From contig CBDCUC010000030.1 of the NCBI GenBank assembly GCA_965222485.1, positions 124,001-188,000 on the forward strand: DNA of 64,000 nt, given 5' to 3'. Made by a program: the position numbers and the translations under genes. Every line of letters starts with the position of its first letter. The stretch's first letter is position 1. Source of the stretch: CBDCUC01 sp965222485 (GTDB lineage: Bacteria; Pseudomonadota; Alphaproteobacteria; Rhizobiales; Hyphomicrobiaceae). The notes below the pieces were generated by a model, which saw nothing but the letters and a program-made list of their open reading frames with translations, made no database searches and was not told the DNA's origin. Below are positions 1-8,669 of the stretch, one piece after another.

Positions 1-1
1 T

Positions 2-409
2 GTGTTTGCTGCGCTCGACAAGGTAACTGCGCGGATTAAGAAACTAGAAGTGGCGCTGAACGATACGGTCCAGTTTGGTTCGCTCAAACTAACACCGCGT
101 GTGTGCTATTCGCGCCCGCCGACCGAGCCTCCGAAAACGACATCCTTCGTTGAAATTACAGAGACGGAACTTGATGGGCAGGAAAAAAAGCTGTTCAGCG
201 GTTGGATGTTTGCCGAAAGCCCAGGCCTTAATGCGGTCGAGCATCCGGTTTTCGATGTTTGGCTGACAGGGTGCGATAAGCCTGCTGGCGGTGAGACAGG
301 CGATACCGCCGCTGCCGCTGCCGCGGCTACCGGCGAAGGTGGGGTTGAATCCGAGCGGCCGGCGGCAGAGCCGAGCCGCAAACCACGCCGTCGCCGCGTC
401 AGGCGCTAG
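2..409 (+). CDS. DUF2155 domain protein, C-terminal part (5' end outside window)
   Basis: This is the C-terminal part of a DUF2155 protein, a family of exported or periplasmic alphaproteobacterial proteins of unknown function. The family core is visible: a lysine/isoleucine-rich start (KVTARIKKLEV), then TVQFGSLKLTPRVCYSRPP with its conserved cysteine, then SFVEI and a FSGWMFAESPGLNAVEHPVFDVWL block. After residue 90 it becomes an alanine/glycine spacer and an arginine-rich tail. The first codon is a GTG at the window edge and is probably internal, because the family normally has an N-terminal signal peptide and more sequence before the core. The gene converges on hemB. The function is not known. 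Confidence 0.75.
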   Translation: MFAALDKVTARIKKLEVALNDTVQFGSLKLTPRVCYSRPPTEPPKTTSFVEITETELDGQEKKLFSGWMFAESPGLNAVEHPVFDVWLTGCDKPAGGETGDTAAAAAAATGEGGVESERPAAEPSRKPRRRRVRR

Positions 410-466
410 CTGTTCATTAGGCGAGCCGCGTACGGGGCTAGAGTGTTTCGCTCACGGCAATTCCTC

Positions 467-535
467 GCCCTGAAAAAGTCAGGGCTCGGGCCTGCGCGGG
501 CGCGGCGCAACGCGCCGGGGCCGCAGTCGCGGCCC
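467..535. repeat. cluster of three small perfect hairpins between convergent genes
   Basis: Three inverted repeats follow each other closely: GCCCTGA/TCAGGGC (467-473 and 479-485), CGGCGC/GCGCCG (503-508 and 512-517) and GGGCCGC/GCGGCCC (518-524 and 529-535). None is followed by a run of T, so this is not a classic intrinsic terminator. It lies between the ends of the DUF2155 gene and hemB and may block convergent transcription, stabilise 3' ends, or be a REP-like element. No second copy was noticed in the window. Confidence 0.5.
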
Positions 536-576
536 TGCAAGCGTTCCCGGGGAGGGTAATAGCGCGGCCGCTGGGG

Positions 577-1596
577 TCAGCTGTTCAACAAACGGGCGGC
601 ATGGGGTGCAAAATAGGTGAGTACGCCGTGGGCACCTGCGCGCTTAAAAGCCGTGAGACTTTCCATAATGACTCGATCTTTGTCGAGCCAGCCGTTCTGA
701 GCAGCTGCCATTAACATCGCGTACTCACCTGACACCTGATAGGCGAACGTCGGCACCGCAAAAGTGGTGCGGATGCGCCGCACGATATCGAGGTAGGGCA
801 TGCCCGGCTTGACCATCACCATGTCGGCGCCTTCGGCAATGTCGAGGGCGACTTCATGTAGCGCCTCGTCGGTGTTGCCCGGGTCCATCTGATAGGTGCG
901 CTTATCGCCCTTCAGATTGGACGATGAGCCTACGGCGTCTCGGAAGGGCCCGTAAAATGCCGATGCATATTTGGCGGCATACGACATGATCTGCGTGTTC
1001 TGGTAGCCCGCCGATTCCAATTCGGCACGAATGGCGCCGACGCGCCCGTCCATCATATCGGACGGCGCCAAGATATCCGCGCCCGCTTCAGCCTGCACAA
1101 TGGATTGTGCAACCAGAATTTCAATGGTCTCATCATTGACTATGACGCCATCGTGCATCAGTCCGTCATGACCATGTGTGGTGTAGGGATCCAGGGCGAC
1201 GTCAAGGATGATTCCGATGTCGTGCCCGGCATCGCGGACCGCACGGGTCGCACGGCAGACCAGGTTGTTGGAGTTGGTGGCTTCGCGTGCATCGTCTGAG
1301 CGCAAAGATTGCTGGGTATACGGAAACAGTGCGATTGCGGGGATACCTAGAGAGGCTGCTTCGCCTGCGGCCTTCACGGCGAGGTCGATGGAAAGGCGTT
1401 CCACGCCGGGCATGGTGTCCACCTTTTGGCGCTCGTTCTCACCGTCTATGACGAATAGCGGCCAAATGAGATCAGCGGGCGTTAACTCCGTCTCGGATAC
1501 CAGCCGTCGTGCCCAATCGCTTTTGCGATTGCGGCGCATACGTGTCTGGGGAAAACGAGTATCGGCCAGCGTGCTGTGGCGTTGAAAACGGGTCAT
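577..1596 (-). CDS. hemB: delta-aminolevulinic acid dehydratase (porphobilinogen synthase)
   Basis: This enzyme condenses two 5-aminolevulinate molecules to porphobilinogen, the second committed step of heme and corrin synthesis, in the cytoplasm. The two active-site lysines are K209 (in SYAAKYASAFYG) and K263 (in the family signature GADMVMVKPGMPY). The metal-site segment reads DVALDPYTTHGHDG, the aspartate type without cysteines, so catalysis should not use the cysteine-bound zinc found in the yeast and animal type. The ATG at 1596 gives a 339-residue protein of normal length. A TTG 36 bases upstream is possible but less likely. hemA, which makes its substrate, lies 5.5 kb away on the other strand, so they are not one operon. 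Confidence 0.95.
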   Translation of the reverse strand: MTRFQRHSTLADTRFPQTRMRRNRKSDWARRLVSETELTPADLIWPLFVIDGENERQKVDTMPGVERLSIDLAVKAAGEAASLGIPAIALFPYTQQSLRSDDAREATNSNNLVCRATRAVRDAGHDIGIILDVALDPYTTHGHDGLMHDGVIVNDETIEILVAQSIVQAEAGADILAPSDMMDGRVGAIRAELESAGYQNTQIMSYAAKYASAFYGPFRDAVGSSSNLKGDKRTYQMDPGNTDEALHEVALDIAEGADMVMVKPGMPYLDIVRRIRTTFAVPTFAYQVSGEYAMLMAAAQNGWLDKDRVIMESLTAFKRAGAHGVLTYFAPHAARLLNS

Positions 1597-1686
1597 GACG
1601 GCAACAAGAGCCTGATCGGCGGCGGGTGGCAAGACCTTGCCGCATGCTGAGATTAAATTTGTCGCCGATGGGCTTCCAAATCCTGT

Positions 1687-3096
1687 CTATTCGCAATAGT
1701 TGCGGCGCTTGCGTGGCGCTAGGTCGACGTGGAAGTGATTGCGATGGGCCTCGTTGGCTTCCGGTCCCAGAGTGGTGCCGAATCTGCGGCAGGCGCGTTT
1801 GTGGGCCGCGCGCAGGAACAAGCTTGTGCCGCTGGGGGGCTTGGGCTTTGAGGTGTGACGTGCAGCGGTCTTCTGTTTGGTTGGTCTGGCGCTGGCGACC
1901 GGGCGCGGCTTAGCGCCGCCAAGTTTGGCCGGCGCGGCTTTGAGGTCTTTGTTTTTCTCGCCCGACGCCTTGTTGGCTTTGCCACGGGGCACTTTGGCAG
2001 GCAGCCCATCATGCAGAGGTTTTTTCAAGAGGACCGCGGTTTTGTCCCCTTTTACCGAAACCAGCGAGGTGTTCTTTTGTTTTTTGGCATTCTCCTTAGC
2101 CGCTTTCAGGATGCGCTGAGCCTCTTTTTTCGCTTTGCGTTCTTCTTCTTCCCTGGCCTTTTGTTCCGCTAGCCGCTGAGCCTTTATGTCCCGCTGCGTC
2201 GGGCCCCAATGCTTCAACAGGTCTGCCGTCTTGGCCTTGGCGGTCACGAAGCCAGCAATGTCCAACGCGTTGGCGCGCGCATGCTCAGACAGCCGGGTGT
2301 TCTTGCGGCCATAGGCATTGCGGCAGGAGTATGAGCTGATGTTGTTGATCCTGATGATGGGCGCGCCGAGAAATTTTTTTGCCAGCGGTTGCAGGTCTTT
2401 TTCCAGCCAGTCGTGCAGTGTGACGACCATGTTGCAATTAAGTAGTGCCGGGGGAGAGATCGTTACCTTGGGTTTGGTGCCCAATGAAACGAGTTTGACC
2501 GGTGCGGCGTTGCCGCACGGACCCTTCTTCACCGGATCCTGGCTGATCGTCACCGCGTCGACTTTCTTGAGCAGGAGCTTGCAGCGGGCCTTGGCAATAT
2601 TGATCTCGACGTCGGTGTAGATGTCCGGAGCCGTTTCCTTCGCAACCTTGCCCTCGGTGCTGGCGGCTTCCTTGTCCGGCAACTTCACTTTGGACCGTTT
2701 GGTGGCGTTCCGCTTTGCCGGCACGGCGTTCTTCCGTTTTAGCGTCGCCTTTTTGGTTGGCGCGGCAGCAATGGGCCGTCGAGATGAGGCCTTGCGGGAG
2801 GTGTCACCATTTTCATTTTCAGCCCATGGGCGGGGTTTGCGTTCTGGAAGCGGTGGAATGATCTGTCGGGCTGTTCGCCTGTTATCGGCCCGCTTGTTCC
2901 GCGACTTGCGTTGTTTTGTGTTTGCGCCATCGATCACAGACTGCGCATCTCGCATGGTTTTTGCGATGCCGCGGGCTGTATTATTGTAAAGCTTTTGCAA
3001 TGATTGAGCCTGGGCAGGCGAGGCGGCACCAAAGCTCGCGGCCGTGGTCGCCAATACGCCTACGAGCACCACAAAAGCGGGTTTCAGCGGGCGCAT
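1687..3096 (-). CDS. extensin-like exported protein (Extensin-like C-terminal domain)
   Basis: This is a 469-residue exported protein. It has an N-terminal signal peptide (MRPLKPAFVVLVGVLATTAA, cut near AQA), then a long lysine/arginine/alanine-rich low-complexity region (about residues 40-160). The domain known as extensin-like C-terminal follows, with CNMVVTLHDWLEK, SSYSCRNAYGR, SEHARANALDIAGF and the final HRNHFHVDLAPRKRRNYCE. A second charged, coiled-coil-like insertion (AKAKTADLLKHWG to the KPRPVASARPTK region) splits the domain before its last block. The conserved His/Asp pattern resembles D-Ala-D-Ala peptidase-like folds, so a cell-wall role is likely but unproven. GGAGAG 9 bases before the ATG at 3096 decides the start; an upstream in-frame ATG at 3144 lacks support. 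Confidence 0.8.
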   Translation of the reverse strand: MRPLKPAFVVLVGVLATTAASFGAASPAQAQSLQKLYNNTARGIAKTMRDAQSVIDGANTKQRKSRNKRADNRRTARQIIPPLPERKPRPWAENENGDTSRKASSRRPIAAAPTKKATLKRKNAVPAKRNATKRSKVKLPDKEAASTEGKVAKETAPDIYTDVEINIAKARCKLLLKKVDAVTISQDPVKKGPCGNAAPVKLVSLGTKPKVTISPPALLNCNMVVTLHDWLEKDLQPLAKKFLGAPIIRINNISSYSCRNAYGRKNTRLSEHARANALDIAGFVTAKAKTADLLKHWGPTQRDIKAQRLAEQKAREEEERKAKKEAQRILKAAKENAKKQKNTSLVSVKGDKTAVLLKKPLHDGLPAKVPRGKANKASGEKNKDLKAAPAKLGGAKPRPVASARPTKQKTAARHTSKPKPPSGTSLFLRAAHKRACRRFGTTLGPEANEAHRNHFHVDLAPRKRRNYCE

Positions 3097-3345
3097 CAAG
3101 CGCGTCTCTCCATGATCGGTCTTGGGCACAGATCTGTGCGGCAATTCGAATCAAGTCTCCAAAAAAGACATCGGTTGTGCAGTGCATTCACACGCAGAGC
3201 ATCCCGAATCTTAACATACGGGGGCTGTGTCACGTCAGGAAAAGCCGTGTATAGAGCCAAATTGAGGCGATGCAAGCGTTGGCGCTGTGAGGTGGACGTA
3301 TTGTCCGGGGCGAATGTGAATTAGGGGAATGAGGGGGAATGCAGG

Positions 3346-4431
3346 ATGGACGCAGCCAGTAATACGGATATCCGAATCAGCAGGGTGGGGGCGCTGGCTG
3401 TCATCGAGCTCACGCGAACTAAGGCACTCAATGCGCTGACCGTCGATATGCGGGCGCAGATGGCGCAGGCCATTCCTAACTTCATTCTCGATCCGGAAGT
3501 CTATGCGTTGGCGATCCGCTCTGATTCGGAAAGGGCGTTTTGTGCCGGCGCAGACGTTAGAGAGATCTGCCAGCTGTGGGAGAAAAACCAGCAGGCGGCT
3601 CGGCAGGCATTTGCGGCCGAGTATGGGCTCAATTGGACGATGGAATGCTTCACTAAACCCACGGTGTCCCTGATGAGCGGGCTTGTCATGGGCTCTGGCG
3701 TGGGAATTTCAGCCTTTGGCACGCATAGGGTAGCGGGAGACGGCTACCAGTTTGCGATGCCCGAAACAGCAATCGGACTCTTTCCCGATGTCGGCGTCGC
3801 GCATGTGCTGGCCAGGATGCCCGATGAGATCGGCCTCTACCTTGGGCTGACCGGGCGGCGCATCAAAGCGGCGGATGCATTTTTGCTGGGCCTTGTCACC
3901 CATTGCATTCCGTCGTCGCGATTTGAGCAGATCGTATCGGACCTGTCGGATGTTCAGCCTGTGGACCCGTTGCTCGACGCCTTGCACGAGGATCCTGGCG
4001 TCGGCGAGCTGGCCACAGTTAAAGAAGATGTCGCACGTTGTTTCAGTGCGGCGACCATGGAGGACATTGCTGACGCTCTCAATGCGACGCAGGGGGTGAA
4101 CCGGCAATGGGCGCTCGACGTGCTGGCTGAGCTGGAAAAGAAGTCACCGCTGTCGCTCAAAGTTACGCTCAAGCACCTGCGAGGAGCGCGCTCATTGACA
4201 ATTCGTGAAACACTGAAAGTCGATTACCGGCTAGCGTGCAGCTTTCTGGAGGGGCATGATTTTCATGAAGGCGTGCGCGCAGCGTTGGTCGACAAAGACG
4301 GTGCGCCAAGGTGGCAGCCTGCAACATTGGCCGAGGTCGACGACACTATGGTTGGGCGTTGTTTTGAGGGTCGACCGGGCGATGAACTGGAGCTGTTGGA
4401 GCGGCTGCAAATGCAGGGTGCACATCGCTGA
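3346..4431 (+). CDS. 3-hydroxyisobutyryl-CoA hydrolase (enoyl-CoA hydratase/isomerase family)
   Basis: This predicted cytoplasmic enzyme hydrolyses 3-hydroxyisobutyryl-CoA in valine breakdown. The crotonase fold is visible: RTKALNALTVDM near the start, the oxyanion-hole segment AFCAGADVREI (about residues 65-75) and GLVMGSGVGIS (about 110-120). The hydrolase-type block MPETAIGLFPDVGVAHVLARMP follows. At 361 residues it has the ECH_2 length, longer than simple enoyl-CoA hydratases of about 260, and the C-terminal half with SLTIRETLKVDYR and CSFLEGHDFHEGVRA fits the hydrolase group. It stands alone, with no other valine pathway gene beside it. A related hydratase activity cannot be excluded from sequence alone. 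Confidence 0.85.
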   Translation: MDAASNTDIRISRVGALAVIELTRTKALNALTVDMRAQMAQAIPNFILDPEVYALAIRSDSERAFCAGADVREICQLWEKNQQAARQAFAAEYGLNWTMECFTKPTVSLMSGLVMGSGVGISAFGTHRVAGDGYQFAMPETAIGLFPDVGVAHVLARMPDEIGLYLGLTGRRIKAADAFLLGLVTHCIPSSRFEQIVSDLSDVQPVDPLLDALHEDPGVGELATVKEDVARCFSAATMEDIADALNATQGVNRQWALDVLAELEKKSPLSLKVTLKHLRGARSLTIRETLKVDYRLACSFLEGHDFHEGVRAALVDKDGAPRWQPATLAEVDDTMVGRCFEGRPGDELELLERLQMQGAHR

Positions 4432-4579
4432 AGGTGATTTGTGGATGACTACCTGCCGGTTTTGCACCGTGTCGGTCGCATAGGCGACTTATGGTAAACA
4501 GCTCCTTTTTGGGAACCCCCCGTTACTGTTCTTTTACTATGCCTATTTAGGTAAATTTTAAGAGTGGCTGCTAGGTTTT

Positions 4580-4622
4580 ACGCAACACAAAAAAAGAAAT
4601 CCAATCAAATTGGAAGTTGCGT
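4580..4622. promoter_or_regulatory. nested inverted repeats upstream of ldtR (candidate operator)
   Basis: Two nested inverted repeats lie 20-60 bases before the ldtR start. The outer arms are ACGCAAC (4580-4586) and GTTGCGT (4616-4622). The inner one is CCAAT-CAA-ATTGG (4601-4613). MarR-family regulators commonly bind palindromes in their own promoters, so this is a candidate autoregulatory operator. That role is inferred; the palindrome itself is seen. Confidence 0.45.
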
Positions 4623-4643
4623 CAAACAGTAAAGAGGCCACCA

Positions 4644-5153
4644 ATGAGTACTGCGATCGAAAAGGTGCGCGACGAGGCACCTGAACAAGATGAATCCGTC
4701 AGGTCCGAATATCTCCAATCATTGCGTTTGATCGAGCGCCTGCACAGGCTGCTGCTCGATGTCATCAAGGATGAGTTTGATCGCGAAGGCGGTTCGGACC
4801 TCAATAGCGTCCAGGCATTGCTGCTCTACAATATCGGTGACGGTGAGTTGACCGCCGGTGAGTTGAAAACTCGCGGTTACTATCTGGGATCGAACGTGTC
4901 CTATAATCTGAAGAAACTCGTCGACATGGGCTACATTCACTACAAGCGCTCGCAGACGGATCGCAGATCGGTACGCGTCAGCCTGACCGAAAAGGGCATG
5001 AGCGCATGTGGCATCGTCTCAAACCTGTACGAACGACAACTTGGCTCGATCCAAGCCGTAGGTGAGGTCGGCGAAGACGATTTGGGACGGCTTAATCATG
5101 CGCTCGTCCGGTTGGAACGGTTCTGGTCGGATCAGATCCGCTATCGGCTCTAG
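4644..5153 (+). CDS. ldtR: MarR-family transcriptional regulator LdtR
   Basis: This is a 169-residue winged-helix regulator of the LdtR type, known in Hyphomicrobiales to control a neighbouring L,D-transpeptidase gene and stress tolerance. The N-terminal helices (SEYLQSLRLIERLHRLLLDVI) form the dimer arm. The winged helix spans about residues 60-125, with the recognition region TRGYYLGSNVSYNLKKLVDMG and the wing KRSQTDRRSVRVSLTEKG. The next gene downstream is an L,D-transpeptidase, which is the diagnostic context. The start at ATG 4644 follows AGAGG at a good distance; a TTG 27 bases upstream would overlap the palindromic region and is rejected. A terminator-like hairpin separates it from ldtP, so the two are probably transcribed separately. 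Confidence 0.88.
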   Translation: MSTAIEKVRDEAPEQDESVRSEYLQSLRLIERLHRLLLDVIKDEFDREGGSDLNSVQALLLYNIGDGELTAGELKTRGYYLGSNVSYNLKKLVDMGYIHYKRSQTDRRSVRVSLTEKGMSACGIVSNLYERQLGSIQAVGEVGEDDLGRLNHALVRLERFWSDQIRYRL

Positions 5154-5276
5154 TTGTGTTCGCCGGACGCGGACGTGCCAAATCACGAGGCGTCCGGATC
5201 GGTGATTGACAATGCTCTTGGCGCACGACCGTCGGTGGTGGCCTAAGTGCCCGCTAAACTATAGATAGCTTTATGG

Positions 5277-5313
5277 AAAGGCCGCGAACTTCAATCGCGG
5301 TCTTTTCGTTTTG
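5277..5313 (+). terminator. intrinsic terminator after ldtR
   Basis: The stem AAAGGCCGCG pairs with CGCGGTCTTT (one G-U pair) around the 9-base loop aacttcaat, followed by the T-rich stretch TCGTTTTGTTG. It lies 120 bases after the ldtR stop and 170 bases before the ldtP start. The ORF that runs through it in the ldtP frame is therefore not all coding. Confidence 0.65.
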
Positions 5314-5482
5314 TTGCTTGCTTGCATCATTCGTGTGCCTGCGGTACTGCGCGCTAGCTTCCTACTTTTCAACTGCCTCCGAATATCGCACGGTGCTGGC
5401 GATCGTGTGCTACAGCCTGAGGGATGTGGCACTATTACGTGTGGTATTTGGCCAGCGAAAATTGGTCCAAGAGGTTTGCAAT

Positions 5483-6742
5483 ATGTCCCTAAAAATAAAG
5501 CGGGGCTGGGGCTGCTTTCTGGGCGTGCTCTTGGCGATTGGCTCCGGTTTGCCCGCCGCGGCATATACCCCGGAACATTTCAAACCCTTTGGTGGCGGGC
5601 ACAACAGTAGCGCTGACCGCTCGTTCGTGCGCCATTGGGAGGCCAACCCGCCGCGTGGTTACCCAACCTTATCTCCCGCCAACATCGGTGCGACCAAGCG
5701 AGCGATTAAGAATTTCGAAGCGATTGTCAAAGCCGGCGGCTGGAAGCCTATTCCCGAGGTTAAATTGTATGCCGGCGTGAGCGACCCGGCAGTTGAAACC
5801 TTGCGCGCGCGCCTCATCATGACCGGAGAGTTGGAGGGCGAAGGCTGGAGTCCTCAGCATTACGACTATTACGTTGAGAAGGCAGTAAAGCGGTTTCAAG
5901 CGACGAACGGGCTTACCCCGACCGGTGTCGTGGATAAGCGCACGCGTGCTGCTCTCAATGTTTCCGCTAAGATCCGCCTGAAGCAGCTTAGAAAAGGCCT
6001 CACCCGCCTTCGCAGATACACGAGCAAAACGAAAAAGCGGCGGTATGTCGTAGTAAATGTGCCGGCTCAGCAGATCGAAGCCGTTGCAGGCGACAAGGTT
6101 ATTTCGCGCCATTCCGGCGTCGTAGGAAAAATCAACAGGCAAACGCCTATTCTGTCGTCTCGCATTCATGAGATGAACTTTAATCCGATTTGGCGTTTGC
6201 CGCCGACCGTCGTGCGCGAAGATCTGATTCCGAAAGGACGTCAGATGGAGAAGCGCGGCAAGAGTGTGCTGGATAAGTTCGGCATCGATGCCTACGACGG
6301 AAATGGACGCAAGGTGAAGCCGTCAAAAATAAAATGGCGTTCCGGTCAACCCTACAGTCTTTCCTATCGGCAAAAGCCGGGTAAGGATAATCCGTTAGGC
6401 TTCCTCAAGATCAACTTTCACAATGCGCATTCGGTTTACATGCATGATACGCCAAAGCCGTCGCTGTTCGGACGCAATTTCAGGGCCGCCAGCTCAGGCT
6501 GTATCCGGGTGGTGAATATCGAGAAACTTGCGACGTGGTTGTTGGCCGGACAGGGTGGTTGGGACCAATACGCTGTTGAGGCCGTCAAGGAGAGCGGCGA
6601 GCGCAAGGATGTGCGGCTGAAAAGGCCTGTGGCGCTACATTTCGTCTACATCACAGCTTGGGCCACTGCTGATGGCATGGTGCAATTCCGCCGTGATGTC
6701 TATCGCAAGGATGGCGTGGGAAAGGAAGCTTCCTCCTACTGA
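5483..6742 (+). CDS. ldtP: L,D-transpeptidase (YkuD domain) next to LdtR
   Basis: This exported enzyme is predicted to make 3-3 crosslinks in peptidoglycan or to attach proteins to it. The 419-residue protein has a signal peptide (CFLGVLLAIGSGLPAAA). A peptidoglycan-binding helical domain follows around residues 105-160 (VEKAVKRFQATNGLTPTGVVDKRTRAALNV, pattern of PG_binding_1). The YkuD domain comes next, with the active-site signature MHDTP and ASSGCIRV; the catalytic cysteine is C340. GAGG at 5471 before ATG 5483 sets the start, and the longer in-frame ORF from 5273 passes through a terminator. Pairing with ldtR matches the known ldtR-ldtP arrangement. Two paralogues occur later in this window. 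Confidence 0.92.
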   Translation: MSLKIKRGWGCFLGVLLAIGSGLPAAAYTPEHFKPFGGGHNSSADRSFVRHWEANPPRGYPTLSPANIGATKRAIKNFEAIVKAGGWKPIPEVKLYAGVSDPAVETLRARLIMTGELEGEGWSPQHYDYYVEKAVKRFQATNGLTPTGVVDKRTRAALNVSAKIRLKQLRKGLTRLRRYTSKTKKRRYVVVNVPAQQIEAVAGDKVISRHSGVVGKINRQTPILSSRIHEMNFNPIWRLPPTVVREDLIPKGRQMEKRGKSVLDKFGIDAYDGNGRKVKPSKIKWRSGQPYSLSYRQKPGKDNPLGFLKINFHNAHSVYMHDTPKPSLFGRNFRAASSGCIRVVNIEKLATWLLAGQGGWDQYAVEAVKESGERKDVRLKRPVALHFVYITAWATADGMVQFRRDVYRKDGVGKEASSY

Positions 6743-7145
6743 GGGCCGATTGCTTCACAGAACTTCCAGATTTGCCTTTGATCAAAGACAGGCTTGTGGC
6801 CTGGGCGGATGCTCTGCCTTGGGCGAAATTTCTGGGATTGGGCGTCAAGGGTGGCCAGTGACGTGGTGAGATGCAGAGCAGGCATGGGCGTCAGCCCACC
6901 ATCTTGGGATTGTGGCGGCGGCAGGACCCGGACCGTCCGGCTTGCAAGTCGAGTTTGCGGTAACTAATAGAAATATAGAGGAAAACTTGCTTCGCGTCGC
7001 GAAAAATTGCGTTGCCCAGGTTGAGGCAAAAAGCGATGAGATAGTTGTTGGCCGCGACATTAGATGCTGTTGATTGCGCGAGCGATTGAGGCATTGTGCG
7101 AGGATGGTGGGGCCAGCCGCCGCAGAATTTAGTCAGGGACGTTAA
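6743..7145. promoter_or_regulatory. hemA upstream region with an FNR-like palindrome
   Basis: No gene is seen in these 403 bases. At 6772-6785 the sequence TTGCC-TTTG-ATCAA matches the FNR/FnrL consensus TTGAT-N4-ATCAA at 8 of 10 defined positions, and it overlaps a perfect 12-base palindrome CTTTGATCAAAG (6776-6787). hemA is a known FnrL target in several alphaproteobacteria. The site is about 360 bases from the hemA start, so the link is weak. Confidence 0.3.
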
Positions 7146-8378
7146 ATGGACTATGCCGGTAAGTTTAGAGGCGCGATCGACGCGATTCAGCGTGAGGGTC
7201 GTTATCGCGTTTTTGCCGATGTAAAGCGCCGGTGTGGCGAATATCCGCAGGCCATTCAGACGACAGAGCGTGGAACTCGGCCGATTACCGTTTGGTGCTC
7301 GAACGACTATCTCGGCATGGGGCAGAACAAGAACGTGCTTACTGCCATGCATGAAGCCATCGATCGGGTTGGGGCCGGGTCTGGTGGGACGCGCAACATC
7401 TCCGGCACCACGCACTATCATGTGGAGTTGGAGCAGGAGCTTGCCGATCTGCATGGTAAGGAATCGGCGCTGCTGTTTACCTCAGCGTATGTTGCCAACG
7501 ACGCGACGCTGTCGACCATCTCCCAGCTTATTCCGGGTCTCGTGATCTTCTCCGACGAGAAGAACCACGCTTCGATGATCGCCGGTATCCGGCATGGTCG
7601 TGGCCCGAAAGAGATCTGGCGCCATAACGATATCGGGGATTTGGAAGAACGGCTGAAATCCTATCCGCTCAATACGCCGAAGATTATTGCGTTTGAGAGT
7701 GTGTATTCGATGGATGGGCATATCGCCCCGATCGGCAAAATTTGCGCTCTGGCCAAGAAATACAATGCGCTCACATATCTGGACGAGGTTCATGCCGTGG
7801 GGCTCTACGGCCCACGCGGCGGTGGGATCGCCGAGCGTGACGGCGTGATGGATCAAGTCGATATCATCAACGGCACGCTGGCCAAGGGCTTTGGTGTTAT
7901 GGGTGGCTACATCGCTGCCAGCCGGGATTGCTGCGACGCGATCCGCTCGTATGCCTCAGGATTTATTTTCACCACGTCGATTGCACCGGCGATTGCGGCG
8001 GGCGCACTGGCTTCAATCAGGCACTTGAAGTCCAGCGGCGAAGAGCGGGCACAGCATCAGGAGCGTGCGCGCATCCTGAAAGAGAGGCTGACCGAGGCGG
8101 GCCTGCCCGTCCTCGATGGCCCAAGCCACATCGTTCCCGTGATGGTGGGCAATCCGGTGCATTGCAAGGCCGTCACGGATGCGCTGCTCGATCGCTACGG
8201 CATTTATGTCCAACCGATCAACTACCCGACGGTACCACGGGGGACGGAACGCATCCGTCTCACACCGTCACCTCTGCATACGGATGAGCAAATGGACGAA
8301 CTGGTCAATGCGCTGACCGAGCTGTGGCAGGCCTGCCCCGTTTCGCAGGGCCAAACTGTGTGCCTTGCGGCCGAATAG
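7146..8378 (+). CDS. hemA: 5-aminolevulinate synthase (C4 pathway)
   Basis: This PLP enzyme condenses glycine with succinyl-CoA to give 5-aminolevulinate, the entry to heme synthesis in alphaproteobacteria. Its 410 residues are the family length. Clear motifs are VWCSNDYLGMG near the substrate pocket, GSGGTRNISGT, the DEVHAVGLYGPRGGG block with the PLP-binding aspartate, and TLAKGFGVMGG with the PLP lysine at K247. The C-terminal ERIRLTPSPLH block is typical of the alpha-oxoamine synthase family. Related members (KBL, BioF) are excluded by the overall ALAS pattern. The ATG at 7146 follows a purine stretch (CAGGGACG). glyA, which makes the glycine substrate, is the next gene downstream on the same strand. 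Confidence 0.97.
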   Translation: MDYAGKFRGAIDAIQREGRYRVFADVKRRCGEYPQAIQTTERGTRPITVWCSNDYLGMGQNKNVLTAMHEAIDRVGAGSGGTRNISGTTHYHVELEQELADLHGKESALLFTSAYVANDATLSTISQLIPGLVIFSDEKNHASMIAGIRHGRGPKEIWRHNDIGDLEERLKSYPLNTPKIIAFESVYSMDGHIAPIGKICALAKKYNALTYLDEVHAVGLYGPRGGGIAERDGVMDQVDIINGTLAKGFGVMGGYIAASRDCCDAIRSYASGFIFTTSIAPAIAAGALASIRHLKSSGEERAQHQERARILKERLTEAGLPVLDGPSHIVPVMVGNPVHCKAVTDALLDRYGIYVQPINYPTVPRGTERIRLTPSPLHTDEQMDELVNALTELWQACPVSQGQTVCLAAE

Positions 8379-8669
8379 GGCGTCTTTACCAACATTGCTG
8401 ACCAGAGGGCATGGCGCCCAGGGCGGATCAGTCCTCAAATTCCGGCGACAGGAGCACGCGACGGGCGTCGGGCCGGGGTGTGATCGGGCGCCGGCGGACG
8501 CTTTGCCACGTTGAGTGGGGCGGCATTTATCGTCATAGAGCCTGGACGCAGTGGTTTCTTGTCAAGTGTACTTTCGTTATGATGCACTGCCCATAAGGAT
8601 ATGCGGCCGTTTGCGACAAGCAGGCGCATATTCAATCAAACGTCGCCAGAATGTGAGGAAACAACGCCC

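Noticed and set aside
5273..5482. longer N-terminus for the LdtR-linked L,D-transpeptidase
   Set aside because: The added sequence translates a terminator hairpin and precedes a good ribosome site with a signal peptide at 5483.
8379..8669. possible promoter TTGTCA...TATGAT before glyA
   Set aside because: The spacing between the two boxes is about 13 bases, too short for a sigma-70-type promoter.
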